Below are positions 1-13,200 of a stretch of 55,396 bases of DNA, piece by piece (the first letter of the stretch is position 1; every line of letters begins with the position of its first letter). A program made the translations under genes and the position numbers. Origin of the DNA: a virus; IMG/VR virus record IMGVR_UViG_3300031787_000153, positions 1 through 55,396 of that record, one strand, 5' to 3'. Below the pieces are notes generated by a model. That model did not search any database and was not told the origin of the DNA. It saw only the letters and a program-made list of their open reading frames with translations.

Positions 1-1
1 A

Positions 2-352
2 AAAATTACTGTTCAAGGCGGTTACGATTTAAAAGTTGGTAAAGATACAAAGATTACTACCGTAGGAAATACTGACGTAAAGTCTGGTAAAAATTATACA
101 GAACAAGCGGCACGAATCGATATGAATGGTCCAAAAGCCAAAGAAGCTACAGAAGCTACAGTAGCCCAACCGTTGAATAAACGAGAGAATTTTATCAACG
201 ATACTAATCTTGGATGGGAAAAGAAATATCAAGATACGAAAACGTTGTCAAGCATTATGCGTAGAGTTCCCATGCACGAACCTTGGCTAGGACACGAAAA
301 TTTTGCTCCAACAATTTGGACCAAAGAAAACACCGATAGGGACTTTGATTAA
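2..352 (+). CDS. gp5: gp5-like baseplate central spike/tail lysozyme, C-terminal part (5' end outside window)
   Basis: The reading frame is open from the first bases of the window, so the gene starts upstream. The visible part begins with short alternating strands rich in Gly, Lys and Thr (K-V-G-K-D-T, V-G-N-T-D-V-K-S-G), the pattern of the triple-stranded beta-helix needle of T4 gp5 and VgrG proteins, ending in an N-G-P turn. A flexible Ala/Glu/Thr linker follows, then a C-terminal tail containing R-V-P-M-H-E-P-W, a conserved ending I recognise from marine T4-like gp5 proteins. In that family the spike punctures the outer membrane and its lysozyme domain digests peptidoglycan; the lysozyme domain is not in this window. 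gp25 follows after two bases, as expected in a baseplate operon. Confidence 0.8.
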   Translation, partial: KITVQGGYDLKVGKDTKITTVGNTDVKSGKNYTEQAARIDMNGPKAKEATEATVAQPLNKRENFINDTNLGWEKKYQDTKTLSSIMRRVPMHEPWLGHENFAPTIWTKENTDRDFD

Positions 353-354
353 CT

Positions 355-795
355 ATGGCTAGCAAATTATATAACCAAAAAACCGTTGCAATTAACAAAG
401 CTTCGACCGGAGATAACAATTCTAGTTTCTTTACCTATAAAGGATTTAGTAGTCAGCAAACTAAAAAGAAATTTAAATTATACGATATAGATCTTGTCAA
501 GCAAGATTTAATAAATCACTTTCATATTAGAAAAGGTGAAAAACTAGAAAAACCTGATTTTGGTACAATTATATGGGATATGATTTTTGAACCAATGACT
601 GAAGAAAATAAAAGATTAATAACTAAAGACGTTGAAGACATTGTAAATTATGATCCAAGGATTACAATTACTAAAGTTACTATAGACACTACAGATCAAG
701 GAATGAGAATAGAAGTAGACTGTGTTTATATGCCTTTTAATGTTAACGAACGCATGACTTTTAATTTTGATAAAGAAAATAATATTATTAGATAA
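355..795 (+). CDS. gp25: Baseplate wedge protein gp25
   Basis: This 146-residue protein matches the gp25/GPW family (T4 gp25 is about 132 residues). After a flexible N-terminus comes F-K-L-Y-D-I-D-L-V-K-Q-D-L, then the family signature around G-E-K-L-E-K-P-D-F-G-T-I-I-W-D (roughly residues 62-76), where a start-type loop is followed by an acidic helix and an I-x-Y-D-P-R-I strand. In T4-like phages gp25 clamps gp6 to the sheath in each wedge and helps trigger contraction. It begins two bases after the gp5 stop and is followed by gp6. Tandem TAA TAA stops end the gene. Confidence 0.88.
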   Translation: MASKLYNQKTVAINKASTGDNNSSFFTYKGFSSQQTKKKFKLYDIDLVKQDLINHFHIRKGEKLEKPDFGTIIWDMIFEPMTEENKRLITKDVEDIVNYDPRITITKVTIDTTDQGMRIEVDCVYMPFNVNERMTFNFDKENNIIR

Positions 796-842
796 TAATA
801 GCACTTAATTTTATTGGGTAAATATGTGATAGGGACAGTAAA

Positions 843-3800
843 ATGACTACAACTGCAAGACAAAATAATTTAATTTTAGCTGAAGATTGGACAAAAATTT
901 ATCAGACATTTAAGAATGCTGATTTCAAATCCTACGACTTTGAAAATCTTCGCAGAGTAATGATCACCTATCTGCGTGAAAACTATCCAGAAGACTTTAA
1001 TGATTATATTGAAAGCAGTGAATATCTTGCACTTATTGATGTTATTGCATTTTTAGGTCAAAGTCTAGCATTCCGTATTGATCTTGCATCTAGAGAAAAT
1101 TTCATTGATCTTGCAGATAGAAAAGAGAGTGTATTAAGATTAGCAAAAATGCTTTCTTATAATGCCAAAAGAAATATAGCAGCTTCAGGGTTATTAAAGT
1201 TTGATACTATAACCACAACAGAACCCATAATAGACAGTAATGGAAAGAATCTAGCACAACAAACTATTGTATGGAACGATCCTACAAACTCTAATTGGTA
1301 TGAGCAATTTATTTTAATATTAAATTCTGCAATGACTCCAAACACTGAATTTGGAAAAAGCCAAGGCGAAGCAACTATTGATGGAATTAAGACTCAGCAA
1401 TATGTGTTCAATACATTTTCTTTAGATGTTCCAATTTTTTCTTTTACTAAAACAGCCGCTGCAAGAACTACAGTTTTTGAATTAGTAAGTACACTAATTG
1501 ATTCAGAAAAAAATATCATTAAAGAAGAAGCGCCGACACCCGGATCCCAACTAGGATTTATTTTTAAAACAGACGGTAAAGGAGCATCAAGCTCTAATAC
1601 AGGATTTTATCTGTTGTTTAAACAAGGCAGTATGGAGTTAGCAGATTTTGCAATTCCTCAACCAACTACAAATGAAAAAGTGTCTGTAGAAAATGCAAAC
1701 ATTAATAATGACGATGTTTGGTTGTTTTCTTTAGGTGCAAACGGCACACAAGGAGAACAATGGACTCAGGTGTCAAATTTATCTGGAAACAATATTCTTT
1801 ATAATAGTGTTAGTAAAAATATTAGAAATATCTATAGTGTAATAACTAAGGCAGATGATAAAATTGATTTGCAGTTTAGTGATGGTATTTACGGAAATTT
1901 GCCGCAGGGAAGTTTTAGAGTTTATTACAGAGTTTCTAACGGTTTAAATTATTCTATAAGCCCAAGCGAAATGAGAGGAATTAGTATTGAAATCCCTTAT
2001 GTTAATAAGAGGGGTGTTTCTAATACATTGTCTCTATCATTAGGATTAAAATATACGGTATCAAATTCTTCCTCATCGGAAGATATCGAAAGTATTAGAT
2101 CAAAAGCACCTGCAGTTTATTATACACAAAATCGAATGATTACTGCGGAAGATTATAATCTAGCTCCATTAGATGCTTCCCAAGAAATTTTAAAAGTCAA
2201 AGCAGTTAACAGAACTACTAGCGGTATTAGTCGTAATTTTGATATTATTGATGCTACTGGAAAATATTCTACTGTAAATGTTTTTGCAGATGATGGTTTA
2301 ATTTATAAAAACGAAATAGAAAAAGCATTATCTTTTAAATTTTCTAATCGTCCGCAGATTGTTAATTTTTTAAGAAACACAATCGAAAAAGAAATTTCTT
2401 CAACAAGTGTTTATAATTTTTATCTAACAAGATTTGATAGAGTGGTGTTTACAGATAATAATATACACTGGCTACAAGTAACCAAAGATAGAGACTTATC
2501 TACCGGATATTTTCGTAATGTCAACGATCAAACAAAAATTAAAGTGGGAAATTATACTTCCACTAACATGAGATTTTTTGAAGCAGGTTCTTTGGTAAAA
2601 TTTGTAGCTCCAATCGGTAAAGCATTTAAAAATGGAGTCTTAGTTACAGCAAATGTTAATGATCCGTTTCAAACAGACAGACTATGGGTTAAAGTAGTTA
2701 ATACAGTAGGCGACGGAACAAATGCCGATCGAGGTGTACTAGCGAACGGGTTAGGACCAATTACTTTTAGTGAAGTTGTTCCTACTGATGCTGTAATATC
2801 AAGAATTGTACCAAAGTTTATTACAGATTTTGATGCAGCACTGGAAACCGAAATAACCAATCTAATGTTTAATCTTCAAAATTTTGGTTTAAGATATAGT
2901 ATTGAAGATAGAAAATGGAGAATCATTACTTCTTCAAATCTTAATATTAACAGTACATTTTTTAGTTCTGCACAAAGTGGTGATACTTCTGGGACCAATC
3001 TTGATGGATCTTGGATAGTTGCGTTTGTTTATACAGGAGTTCAGTATTCAATTCATATTAGAGAGCTTGATTATATTTTTGAAAGTTTAGAACAAAATAG
3101 ATTTTATTTTGATAATCAAGAAAAAATTTATGATTCAAAAAATGCAGCAGTAATTAAAGATCAAATTAAAATACTTGGAATTAATTCTAATTATACGAAA
3201 ATTACACCTTTAAAACAGGATATATCTTTTGAAATCAGAGACAGCGTAAGATTTAATGATGGATATCAAAGTACTAGTTCTATAAAATTGGGATTTTTTG
3301 ATTCTGATGATGACGGGATCATTGATAATCCAGATGCATTTGAAATAGTTGCTGGCGAGGATAAAGATTTAAAATATCTATTTTTTCAAAGAACCATCGA
3401 CGAATATGGTGCAGAAATTTACAAATACATAGAAAGTAGCGACGATGGAAATATTTTAGTTAAGGACAAAACAGCTAATGAGATAGGAAATATTAATGCC
3501 TATGATGTTGGACAACTAATATATTTTTATGATCAGTCTGAAGAAGTAGTCAAACGAGTTATTCAAACCAGCACTGGCAGTAAAACTTTTGAACTTGATA
3601 GTTCTTATAGAGCAAACATTGGAAGAAACTCAGTAAAGTTTCAATACATCCATAATGCAGGAGTAGACAGAAGAATTGATCCTAGTGTAAGTAATATTAT
3701 CGATGTTTATCTATTAACAAAAAACTATGAAATTGCCTATGTAAATTGGTTAAGAAATGACGGGACCAAACCAGTAGCACCAAACAGTAATGAATTAAGA

Positions 3801-4271
3801 ACACAGTTTGGATCTAAACTAAGCTCTATTAAATCAGTCAGTGATGAAATAATCTATCATCCCGTACAATTCAAACCATTGTTTGGAGCAAAAGCAGATT
3901 CTCAGTTTAGAGCTCAGTTTAAGGTTGTAAAAAATCCTAATAAAACTATTAGCGATAATGATTTAAAGGTTAGAATTATTGGCGCTATTAATGAATTTTT
4001 TAATGTTGACGGTTGGGATTTTGGAGATAAGTTTTATTTTAGTGAATTAGCAACTTATGTTATTAACTCAGTATCTCCTGATATTAGTAATTTTGTTATT
4101 GTTCCAAGACAAATAAGTCAAGAGTTTGGAAGCTTGTTTGAAATACAATCTCGCCAAGATGAAATTTTTACCAATGCAGCAACAGTGGATGATATAGAAA
4201 TTGTAACAGGCATTACCGCAGCAGAATTAAATTTAGCTGCTACCTCAGTTATTAGTAATACGAGCCAATAA
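843..4271 (+). CDS. gp6: Baseplate wedge protein gp6 (long marine form)
   Basis: The N-terminal 170 residues carry the gp6 pattern: a W-T-K-I-Y-Q-x-F-K-N-A-D-F-K-S-Y-D-F motif, then the acidic helix N-Y-P-E-D-F-N-D-Y-I-E-S-S-E and a R-I-D-L-A-S-R-E-N-F segment. gp6 forms the wedge ring that connects gp25 and gp53 to the rest of the baseplate. At 1142 residues it is much longer than T4 gp6 (about 660), with large middle insertions rich in beta structure, a difference also seen in marine relatives. The C-terminal 150 residues (K-x-L-F-G-A-K-A-D-S-Q-F-R through P-D-I-S-N-F-V-I-V-P) look like the conserved gp6 dimerisation region. The start is supported by an AGGGA element nine bases upstream. 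The giant gene follows one base after the stop. Confidence 0.85.
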   Translation: MTTTARQNNLILAEDWTKIYQTFKNADFKSYDFENLRRVMITYLRENYPEDFNDYIESSEYLALIDVIAFLGQSLAFRIDLASRENFIDLADRKESVLRLAKMLSYNAKRNIAASGLLKFDTITTTEPIIDSNGKNLAQQTIVWNDPTNSNWYEQFILILNSAMTPNTEFGKSQGEATIDGIKTQQYVFNTFSLDVPIFSFTKTAAARTTVFELVSTLIDSEKNIIKEEAPTPGSQLGFIFKTDGKGASSSNTGFYLLFKQGSMELADFAIPQPTTNEKVSVENANINNDDVWLFSLGANGTQGEQWTQVSNLSGNNILYNSVSKNIRNIYSVITKADDKIDLQFSDGIYGNLPQGSFRVYYRVSNGLNYSISPSEMRGISIEIPYVNKRGVSNTLSLSLGLKYTVSNSSSSEDIESIRSKAPAVYYTQNRMITAEDYNLAPLDASQEILKVKAVNRTTSGISRNFDIIDATGKYSTVNVFADDGLIYKNEIEKALSFKFSNRPQIVNFLRNTIEKEISSTSVYNFYLTRFDRVVFTDNNIHWLQVTKDRDLSTGYFRNVNDQTKIKVGNYTSTNMRFFEAGSLVKFVAPIGKAFKNGVLVTANVNDPFQTDRLWVKVVNTVGDGTNADRGVLANGLGPITFSEVVPTDAVISRIVPKFITDFDAALETEITNLMFNLQNFGLRYSIEDRKWRIITSSNLNINSTFFSSAQSGDTSGTNLDGSWIVAFVYTGVQYSIHIRELDYIFESLEQNRFYFDNQEKIYDSKNAAVIKDQIKILGINSNYTKITPLKQDISFEIRDSVRFNDGYQSTSSIKLGFFDSDDDGIIDNPDAFEIVAGEDKDLKYLFFQRTIDEYGAEIYKYIESSDDGNILVKDKTANEIGNINAYDVGQLIYFYDQSEEVVKRVIQTSTGSKTFELDSSYRANIGRNSVKFQYIHNAGVDRRIDPSVSNIIDVYLLTKNYEIAYVNWLRNDGTKPVAPNSNELRTQFGSKLSSIKSVSDEIIYHPVQFKPLFGAKADSQFRAQFKVVKNPNKTISDNDLKVRIIGAINEFFNVDGWDFGDKFYFSELATYVINSVSPDISNFVIVPRQISQEFGSLFEIQSRQDEIFTNAATVDDIEIVTGITAAELNLAATSVISNTSQ

Positions 4272-4272
4272 A

Positions 4273-7200
4273 ATGACAGATAAAGTTTTTGATCAAAGTG
4301 GATTACCAATAAGAAGATCAACGGATTTTCTTCCTTCTGTTTTTAAGACAGATGCCAACAGTAAATTTTTAGGTGGTGTTTTTGACCCACTAATACAGCC
4401 CGGAGTTTTAGAAAAAATTTCTGGATTTATTGGGAGAAGATACGGTAAAAGTTATAACGGCAATGACATTTATATTGATACTGATAATACTTTAAGAAGT
4501 AGATATCAGTTAGAACCAGGAGTGGTTGTTACTGACGGCAACGGATCAGTAAACAATTTTTACGATTATTTAGATTTTAAAAATCAATTAAACTTCTTTT
4601 TTAATAAATTAGAAAGAGATGATTTAATTACGCAAAGCCAGTGTTACTCGTGGGATCCTCCCATTGACTGGGATAAATTTGTTAATTTTAGAGAATATTA
4701 CTGGCAGGTTAATGGACCGCCCTTAGTAGCTGTTGCAGGTCAAGCACAACAGATAGAATCGACTTATAGAGTTAGATCTGATGACACAGGCGATGTCCCG
4801 TCATGGATGTTTTATCCAGATGGACTGACATTTAATCCCAAATTAGTTTTGTATAGAGGCCAAACTTATAAGTTTGAGGTTAACTCTCCAAGAAATAAAT
4901 TTTCAATTAGAACAACAAATTCAGTAGATCTTGTAATGGGAGAATTTAACCCATTAATGAATTACCAACCGGGCGACGTTGTTGAATTTAATAATAAACT
5001 ATGGAAAGCAAAAGTCGATGTTTACGGTGACGGCAGTACTATTGATGAATTTTCACAAGATTGGGAATTAACTGAATTAATAGATGTTAACTATTATAAT
5101 AAAGGTGTAATTAATAACGGTATTGAAGTTGGCACTGTTACATTCACAGTACCTGTAGATTCTCCTGATATGCTATATTATGTCAGCGATCAAGAGCCTT
5201 TGCGAACAGGCCAATTTATTATCAAGGATATTACAGAAAATACATTTATAGATGTTGAAAAAGAAATCTTACAAAAGTTAGCCTACACTAGTAGTAATAA
5301 TGTAAAATTTACTAATGGTTTAATGATTTCCTTTTTAGGTAAAACATATCCTGAAAAATATAATTCTGGACGTTGGATAATTGAAGGTGTTGGTAAAGGT
5401 ATTAATCTAATAAATTTTGACGATTTGACCCCGCCAATTACTTCTAATAATCAACCTGAAATAATTTTTGATAACGAGGGATTTGATACCGTTCCTTTTG
5501 ATGAAGCAGCTTTTTACCCTGGCGTAAAAGATTATATTATTTCAAATCGTGCTAGTAATGATAATAATCCTTGGTCTAGGTCAAATAGATGGTTTCATAA
5601 AAGTGTTATAGAATATGCTCATCAACTTAACAATTCGTCTCCAGATGCAGACGAATCATCAAGAGCAAAAAGACCAATTATCGAATATCATCCTAATATT
5701 CAATTGTTTAATCACGGCTCTACCTCTAAAAAGTCAGTTGATTTTATAGATAATTACACATCTGATATTTTCAGTGTTATCGAAGGAACTAGTGGTTATA
5801 ATATTGACGGAGAGGCACTATTCAATGGTGCAAGATTATTAGTTACTGCCGATACAGATACTCTAGTTAACAATAAAATTTATATTGTTAATTTTATATC
5901 AACACAATATAGTGGCAATACTGGTAGACAAATTAGTTTAGTTGAAGCCAGTGATGCAGTTAGTCAATCTGGCGAATGTGTTCTTATAAACAAAGGTAAA
6001 AAGTATAGAGGAAAGATGTTTCATTATGACGGAACTGCTTGGTCAAAGAGTCAAGAAAAAACAGCAGTAAATCAAAGTCCGTTATTTGATGTGTTTGATT
6101 CTGACAAAGTTTCTTTTGGAAATTCTACCAAATATCCTGTTACAAATTTTAAGGGAACAACAATTTTAAGTTATAAACTCGGCAACGGTATTGTGGATTC
6201 TGAAATAGGAATTTCATTAAGTTATCTTAATATTGATAATATTGGCGACGTTTTATTTGAAATAAATTGGGATGTTGATTCTTTTACCTATCAAAATCAG
6301 TTAGTTAAAACTTTAAAAATTTCTAGCGGATTTTTAAAGTTTAATACTTTAAACGGCGAAGTCTATTCTAATACTTGGATTAAAACGGATAAAGAATTCT
6401 TACAACCAATAATTGATAGTCAAGTAATAACATCGGTAACTAAATCAATTACATTTAACAGTGTCAACTGGAACGAGTCGACTACTGAAAGAATTATTTT
6501 TTACAAAAACGGTTCCTTATTTAAAGATCAGTTTACAAGAACTGGAAATAGAAATCAAACTTTTGTATTTGCGAATAATTTTGCAGTTAATGATGTTATA
6601 ACAATTAAAGTATATACCGATGCAACTCCAGATCAGGGATATTATGAAATTCCTGTTGGATTAGAAAAAAACCCTTTAAATCAAGATTTAACATCTTTTA
6701 CCTACGGTCAAGTTTTAGATCATTTAGGAACTATGCTTGAACTCGATACAAGATTTACTGGATTATATCCGGGCAATAGTAATATTAGAGATATTTCAGG
6801 ATTTCAAAAATACGGCAGAAGATTATTAAAGCACGAAGGAATTTCTGCATTATCACTAATGTTGCTCTGCGACAAAGAAATCAATGTTATTAAATCTATT
6901 GATTATGCTGCTAAAAGTTATAATCAGTTTAGAAATAATTTTTTAAATCTAGCAGTTACATTAGCATATGACTTAAACCCAATTAATTTTGTAGATCAAA
7001 TTATTACAGAAATGAGCAGAATTAAAACTGCAAGTAATTCGTTTGCAGATTCTGACATGATTGGATCTGGCTCATATAAAAAAGTAATTTGTAAAATTGA
7101 AGATCAAATTAAAACATTTGCATTAAATGAAAAATTTAGTCTTGACACCTTATCAAGAAAAGCTGTCTATGTTTACAAAAATAATGTTCAATTATTGCAC

Positions 7201-10200
7201 GGAGCAGATTATACATTTAATCAAACCTTTGGTTACATAAACTTTTCTGGTAATTTAAATGAAGGTGATGTATTAGAAGTGCGGGAATATAATACCACTT
7301 CGTTTAATTTTATACCCTCAACTCCTACTAAGTTGGGACTTTATAAAAAGTATGTTCCAAGAATTTTTATTGACGACACATACATAACACCAACTAAAGT
7401 TATACAAGGACATGATGGAAGTATCACAGTTGCCTTTAATGACTTTAGAGATGATTTGTTATTAGAATTAGAAAGAAGAATTTATAACAATATTAAAGTT
7501 CAATACGAAAGTACTGTTTTTGATATTGATGCAACATTGGGCGGTTATTATAATACGGGTATTTTTACTAAAGAACAAGTTGATTCAATTTTAGAACCAT
7601 ATTTTTTAACGTGGATTACTAGCGGTAATGTAGATTATGTAAACAATACATACTTTGATTCTGAAAATACATTTACCTATACTTACAATTTAATGACTGA
7701 TTTTACTCAGCAAAAAAATCTTGTAGGTTGGTGGAGAGGTGTTTATCAGTGGGTTTATGATACTGATAGACCACATACATGTCCTTGGGAAATGTTAGGG
7801 TTTAGTGAAAAACCAATTTGGTGGGACGAAGAATATGGACCTGCTCCTTATACTAGAAATAATTTAATTCTTTGGGAGGATATTCGTGATGGCAGAATTC
7901 GTCGAGGATCTCGTGCAGGCACTCATCAAAGATATCGACGATCTACTATTTTATCTCATATACCCGTAAATGATCAAGGACAGTTGCTATCTCCGTTGCA
8001 GGCAAATTTAGCACAAGATTTTGTATTAATTAATTCAAAAGGTAATTTTAAGTTTGGAGATATTAGTCCTGCAGAAGCCGCATGGAGAAAGAGTCCACAG
8101 TATCCATTTGCCTTAATGTCTGCGCTATCATTGTTAAGACCGTTTGAATTTATTTCTAAGTCTCTTGATTCATTTAGAGTTAAAACAAATATAATTGGAC
8201 AAACAGTTTATTCTGAAACAAATAAATTTATTGATATTAATTCAATACTAATTCCATCGGTAAATGGTTTACAAACAACAGGTTTATTAAATTATATTAT
8301 TGATTATATTAAAGGACAAGATAAAGATACTGAGTTATTAACTAAAAAAATTAAAAATTTAGATATTAAATTATCAAATAAACTGGGGGGATTCGTCGAT
8401 GCTACTCAGCAAAAATATCTTTTAGATAGTAAAAATCCTAAATCAAAATCGAGCAGTATTTTTATTCCTCAAGAAAATTATAATATAATTTTTAACATTG
8501 GAACACCGTTCTTAACTATTAACTATAGTGGCGTAATAATTGAAAAAGTTAATACTGGATGGAGATTATCTGGGTATGACAACAAAAATCCTTACTTTAA
8601 TTATTATGAAGCGGTAGAATCTAAAACAGATCCGTTTATTACAGTTGGTGGAGTAACTGACAGTTTCTTGGTATGGGAACCTAACAAAAATTATCAAATT
8701 GGTCAAACAGTTCAGTATCAGGGCAAATATTTTAAAGTTTTATCATCACATCAAAGTATCACATCCTTTGATGAAAAGTTGTTTAAACAAATATCAAAAC
8801 TTGAGCAGGTTGGTGCAGTCGAAGTTTTAAAAAGACAGAATTTTAATTTTAATACTTTGAAAAAATTATCCTACGGAACAGTATTACCAACTTTACAATC
8901 TGTTGCTAATTTTATTTTTGGATATGATCAATACCTATTAACTTTAGGAATGATATTTGATCAATACAATTATGAAACTCAAACGGTTAATAATTGGACC
9001 ACCTCAGTTAAAGAATTTATGTTTTGGAGTAAGCATAATTGGGCAGAGGGACAATTAATAACTCTAAGTCCGGCAGCATACAAGTTTCATATTAAATTTG
9101 GGTTAGGTTCAGTTGATAACTTATTAGATAGTTTTTATGATTATGCCATTTATAAGCGTGATGGCACAGTTTTGTCAAGTTCGTTTATTAACGTTAACAG
9201 AGATTATCAAGAATTTTCTATTACTGTAACAGATACTCTAGATGGAATCTATTTTGCAAATATTAACTTTGTATTAAAAGAACATGTAGTATTATTTGAT
9301 GATAAAACTGTTTTTAATGATGTGTTATACGATAAAACTTCTGGATATAGACAGGATAGAGTTAAAGTAATCGGTTTTAGAACCACAGACTGGGACGGAG
9401 ATTACACAAGTCCTGGATTTATATTTGACAATGTTAATGTACAGTCGTGGCAACAATATACAGATTATAATTTGGGTGATATTGTACGCTATAGAGAATT
9501 TTTCTGGACTAGTAAGAAAAAACAAGAAGGTACAATAGAGTTTAATGAAACTAACTGGACTAAATTAGATAACATTCCTAGCAAAGGTTTGGTAGCAAAC
9601 TTTGATTATCGCATTAATCAGTTTGAAGATTATTATGATCTTGATTCAGACGGCCTTGGATCAAGCCAACGAGATCTAGCACGTCATTCTATTGGTTATC
9701 AATCGAGAGAATATCTTAATAATCTAAGTGAAGATTCAGTTTCTCAATTTAAAATCTATCAAGGATTTATTAGAGAAAAAGGTACAAAAAATGCTATTAC
9801 TAAAATCTTTGACAAATTAAGTAGAAATAATACTGATAGTGTAATTCTCAAAGAAGAATGGGCATTTAGAGTAGGTGACTTTGGCGGAACAGATCAATAT
9901 AAAGAATACGAAATTGCACTAAACAAAGGTCAGTTTAAACTAACTCCTCAGCCTCTTTTAATTAATAACTCTATTGAATATTCTGAAACCAATGACTTAT
10001 ATTATCGAATTCCAATTAATGATTTTGTAATTAAACCTTACGGTGCAGATAAAAATATAATTCCAGTTGCTTATCAAAATGTTCCAAATAGAACCGCTGG
10101 ATATGTAAGAGAAGATCAAGTAGATTTTAAAACTGCAAAGTTAGAAAACGTTCTCAGTTTATCTGCAGATACTATTAATTACGGTGATCATATTTGGACT

Positions 10201-13200
10201 ACATTTGTAGAACCAGATCAATGGTCAGTTTTTAGATACACACGATCTAATATTTTAATTGATAGTTTAGAAGTTAATAACTCAGATAAAATAGTTACAT
10301 TAACCTGTAATGTAAGACATAATTTTACAGTCGATCAAATTATAGGAATTGAGGGAATAGCTAGATTATCCGGTTATCATAAGATTATTTCAGTTGAACC
10401 TTTTACTTTTAATGTTGCATTACCTACAGGCGGCGATCCAGAAATAGATAACAGTTCATTATTAGCAGTTGGTATATTTGTTGATTCACGACTAACAACA
10501 GCTAAAGAATTATCAGATCCTCAAATTGCAAAATTAAAAGTAGGCGATAAACTATGGATCGATAATGACGAAAACAATAGATGGGAAGTAATAGAAAAAA
10601 TAAGTTCAATTTACACCAGGAATGAAATTAGTGATTATGGTTATTCAATTCCCCGAGGTGCAGGAACAGCAGTAATTCATTTAACATTTAGAAATCAAAC
10701 TATTGCGTCACTCCCAGGATCAAATGGAGTAGCAGTTTACAAAGACAATTTTGACGGAACATTAAGAAATGTTCAAACTCTAATAGCTCCAGATTCTTTT
10801 ACAACAAACTTACTAGGAAAGTTTGGATATTCGTTACATGCTACATCTGACGAACAATGGTTATTTGTTGGTTCACCGTTAGTTAGTGGCATAGGATCTC
10901 GTTTTCAAGGAATTTTTTCTGAAACAGAAGATTACGAACAAAATGATATAGTATTGTTTGCAGGCAAACTTTGGAGAGCAACACGTAATCTTAATGGTGA
11001 TGGAAGTACTATCACTTTAGAATCTGCAGATTGGGAATATGTTTATAATATTCCGGCAGATACATATCAAGATTCTTATGATCCAAGCAGATTTTATAGA
11101 AAAGGTTCTATAGTTAAATTTGGTATTTTTTCATATATTGCTTTACAAAATACTACAAACAATTTACCAATCAATCAAACTTATTGGGCGTTAACTACCG
11201 CTGGAAATTCTGGTTATATCGAACAAGGTATGGTTTCAATATACAGATGGTATGAAGAACAATGGAATTATGAAGGATCGTTTGTAAGTCCTCGTCCTCA
11301 ACCAAACGAATTATTTGGATTTAGTATAACTTCCGGAATTTCAAACGGAAAATATTATCTAGCTATTTCTGCTCCTGGAGCAGTTAATGCCACAGGAGCA
11401 GTATATCTTTATACATTAAATGATACAGACAATGATAATCCAATTTGGGAATTAATAGAAGACGAATCGTATCAGGGAGTGTATGATCCATCAAGACAAT
11501 ACATTGCAGGTTCGATAGTTTATTACGCTAATAAGTTATGGAAAGCAAAATCTAATCAGCAAGCCGATGGTAGCACAATTACTGTAAATTCTGCAGATTG
11601 GATCGAGATGGAAGATACAATTACACAAAGTTCTCTTCCGACTAGTGCTGCAATGGTATCTGACGGTACAATTTCAGAAGTAGGGTTACTTCCGGATTCG
11701 TCAATATTTAGATTACCAGAAATTGTCAAACAAGGCGATCAGTTTGGTACCTCAATTGCATTTAATAGTGATGCATCTACATTAATAGTAGGGTCGCCAT
11801 ACGGGGATGATAGATCATTTACTAATTACAAGGGTGTGTGGAAATCTTATACACTTTATGGGGGCGGCGATGTTGTTAGATACGAGTCTAACTATTATCG
11901 TGTAAATGGTTCTACATCTATTAACGATATTCCAACAACAGGAATTAATTGGACACTAATTGATATTGGTACTTTCGATAGTTCAAATAAAAAATTTGGT
12001 AAAGTATTTGTTTATAAACGTAATGATCTCGGAGTTTATAGATTATTTCAAACAATTAACAATCAGAATCTATCGTTATTAAGTGATATCGGACTTCAAA
12101 TAATTGAAACCGGAGATCGTTTAGGATCGTCGGTTGACATTGACGCTACTGGTGACACTTTGGTTGTATCGGCCCCGTATGGTGATTATGGTTATGTTGA
12201 CAACGGATATGTTTATGTTTTTAAATATTCTCGAACAAATGAAAAATACGTTATAACAAATAAAATTAGTGGATCCGATGCATCAAACTTTGAGTTATAC
12301 GGTACACAGGTAAAAATTTCTAATGATGCTAATTCATTAGTAGTTTCAGGTCAAAATTCAATTACAAAATTTAATATTAAGTACGATTTAAGTAAAACTA
12401 GATTTGATCAGAATACCACTACATTTTTTGATAAACGAGGAAACACCGGTCGAGTTTATGTATATGAAAAACAAGATACAGAGTACTACCTTGCCGAAGA
12501 ATTAGATCCGCCAAATTTAATACCTAATGAAAGTTTTGGGTTCTCATTAGATCTTAATGACAATGTAATAGTTGTTGGTTCTCCAACACTTAAAACAGCT
12601 CAGGGAGTTATTGGTCAAGTTAGAAAATTTAAACGTTCTGCCACAGCTAAAACTTGGTCAACAATCGGTCAACAGGAACCGCAGACAAGAATAGATTTAA
12701 TTAAGAGTCTTGCGTTATACGACGTTGAAAATAATAAAAAAATTACAGATGTTGATATTGTTGATCATTACAAATATAAGTTTTTAGGAATTGTAGAACA
12801 AGAAATTTCTTTTAAAAATCCCTACGATCCTGCAATTTATTCTAAAGGAAATGATTCGGTTATTGTTGATTCTTCAAGAACTTGGTATGAAACTAATGTA
12901 GGAAAGATTTGGGTTAATTTTAAAACAGTTAAATGGACTAACTACGAACAGGGAGAGTTATCCTATAAAATTGGTCATTGGAATGAATTAGCAGATTCGT
13001 CGTCAGTGGATGTGTACGAGTGGGTAGAAACAAAAATTTTACCGTCTCAATGGTCGTTAATTGCCGATACTACTGAAGGTTTGGCATTAAACATTTCTGG
13101 ACAACCGTTATATGCCAACGATACTGTTTATAATATTAAAGAAGTATATGATGAAAAAACAGGAACAGTACTCACTAGTTATTATTATTACTGGGTAAAA

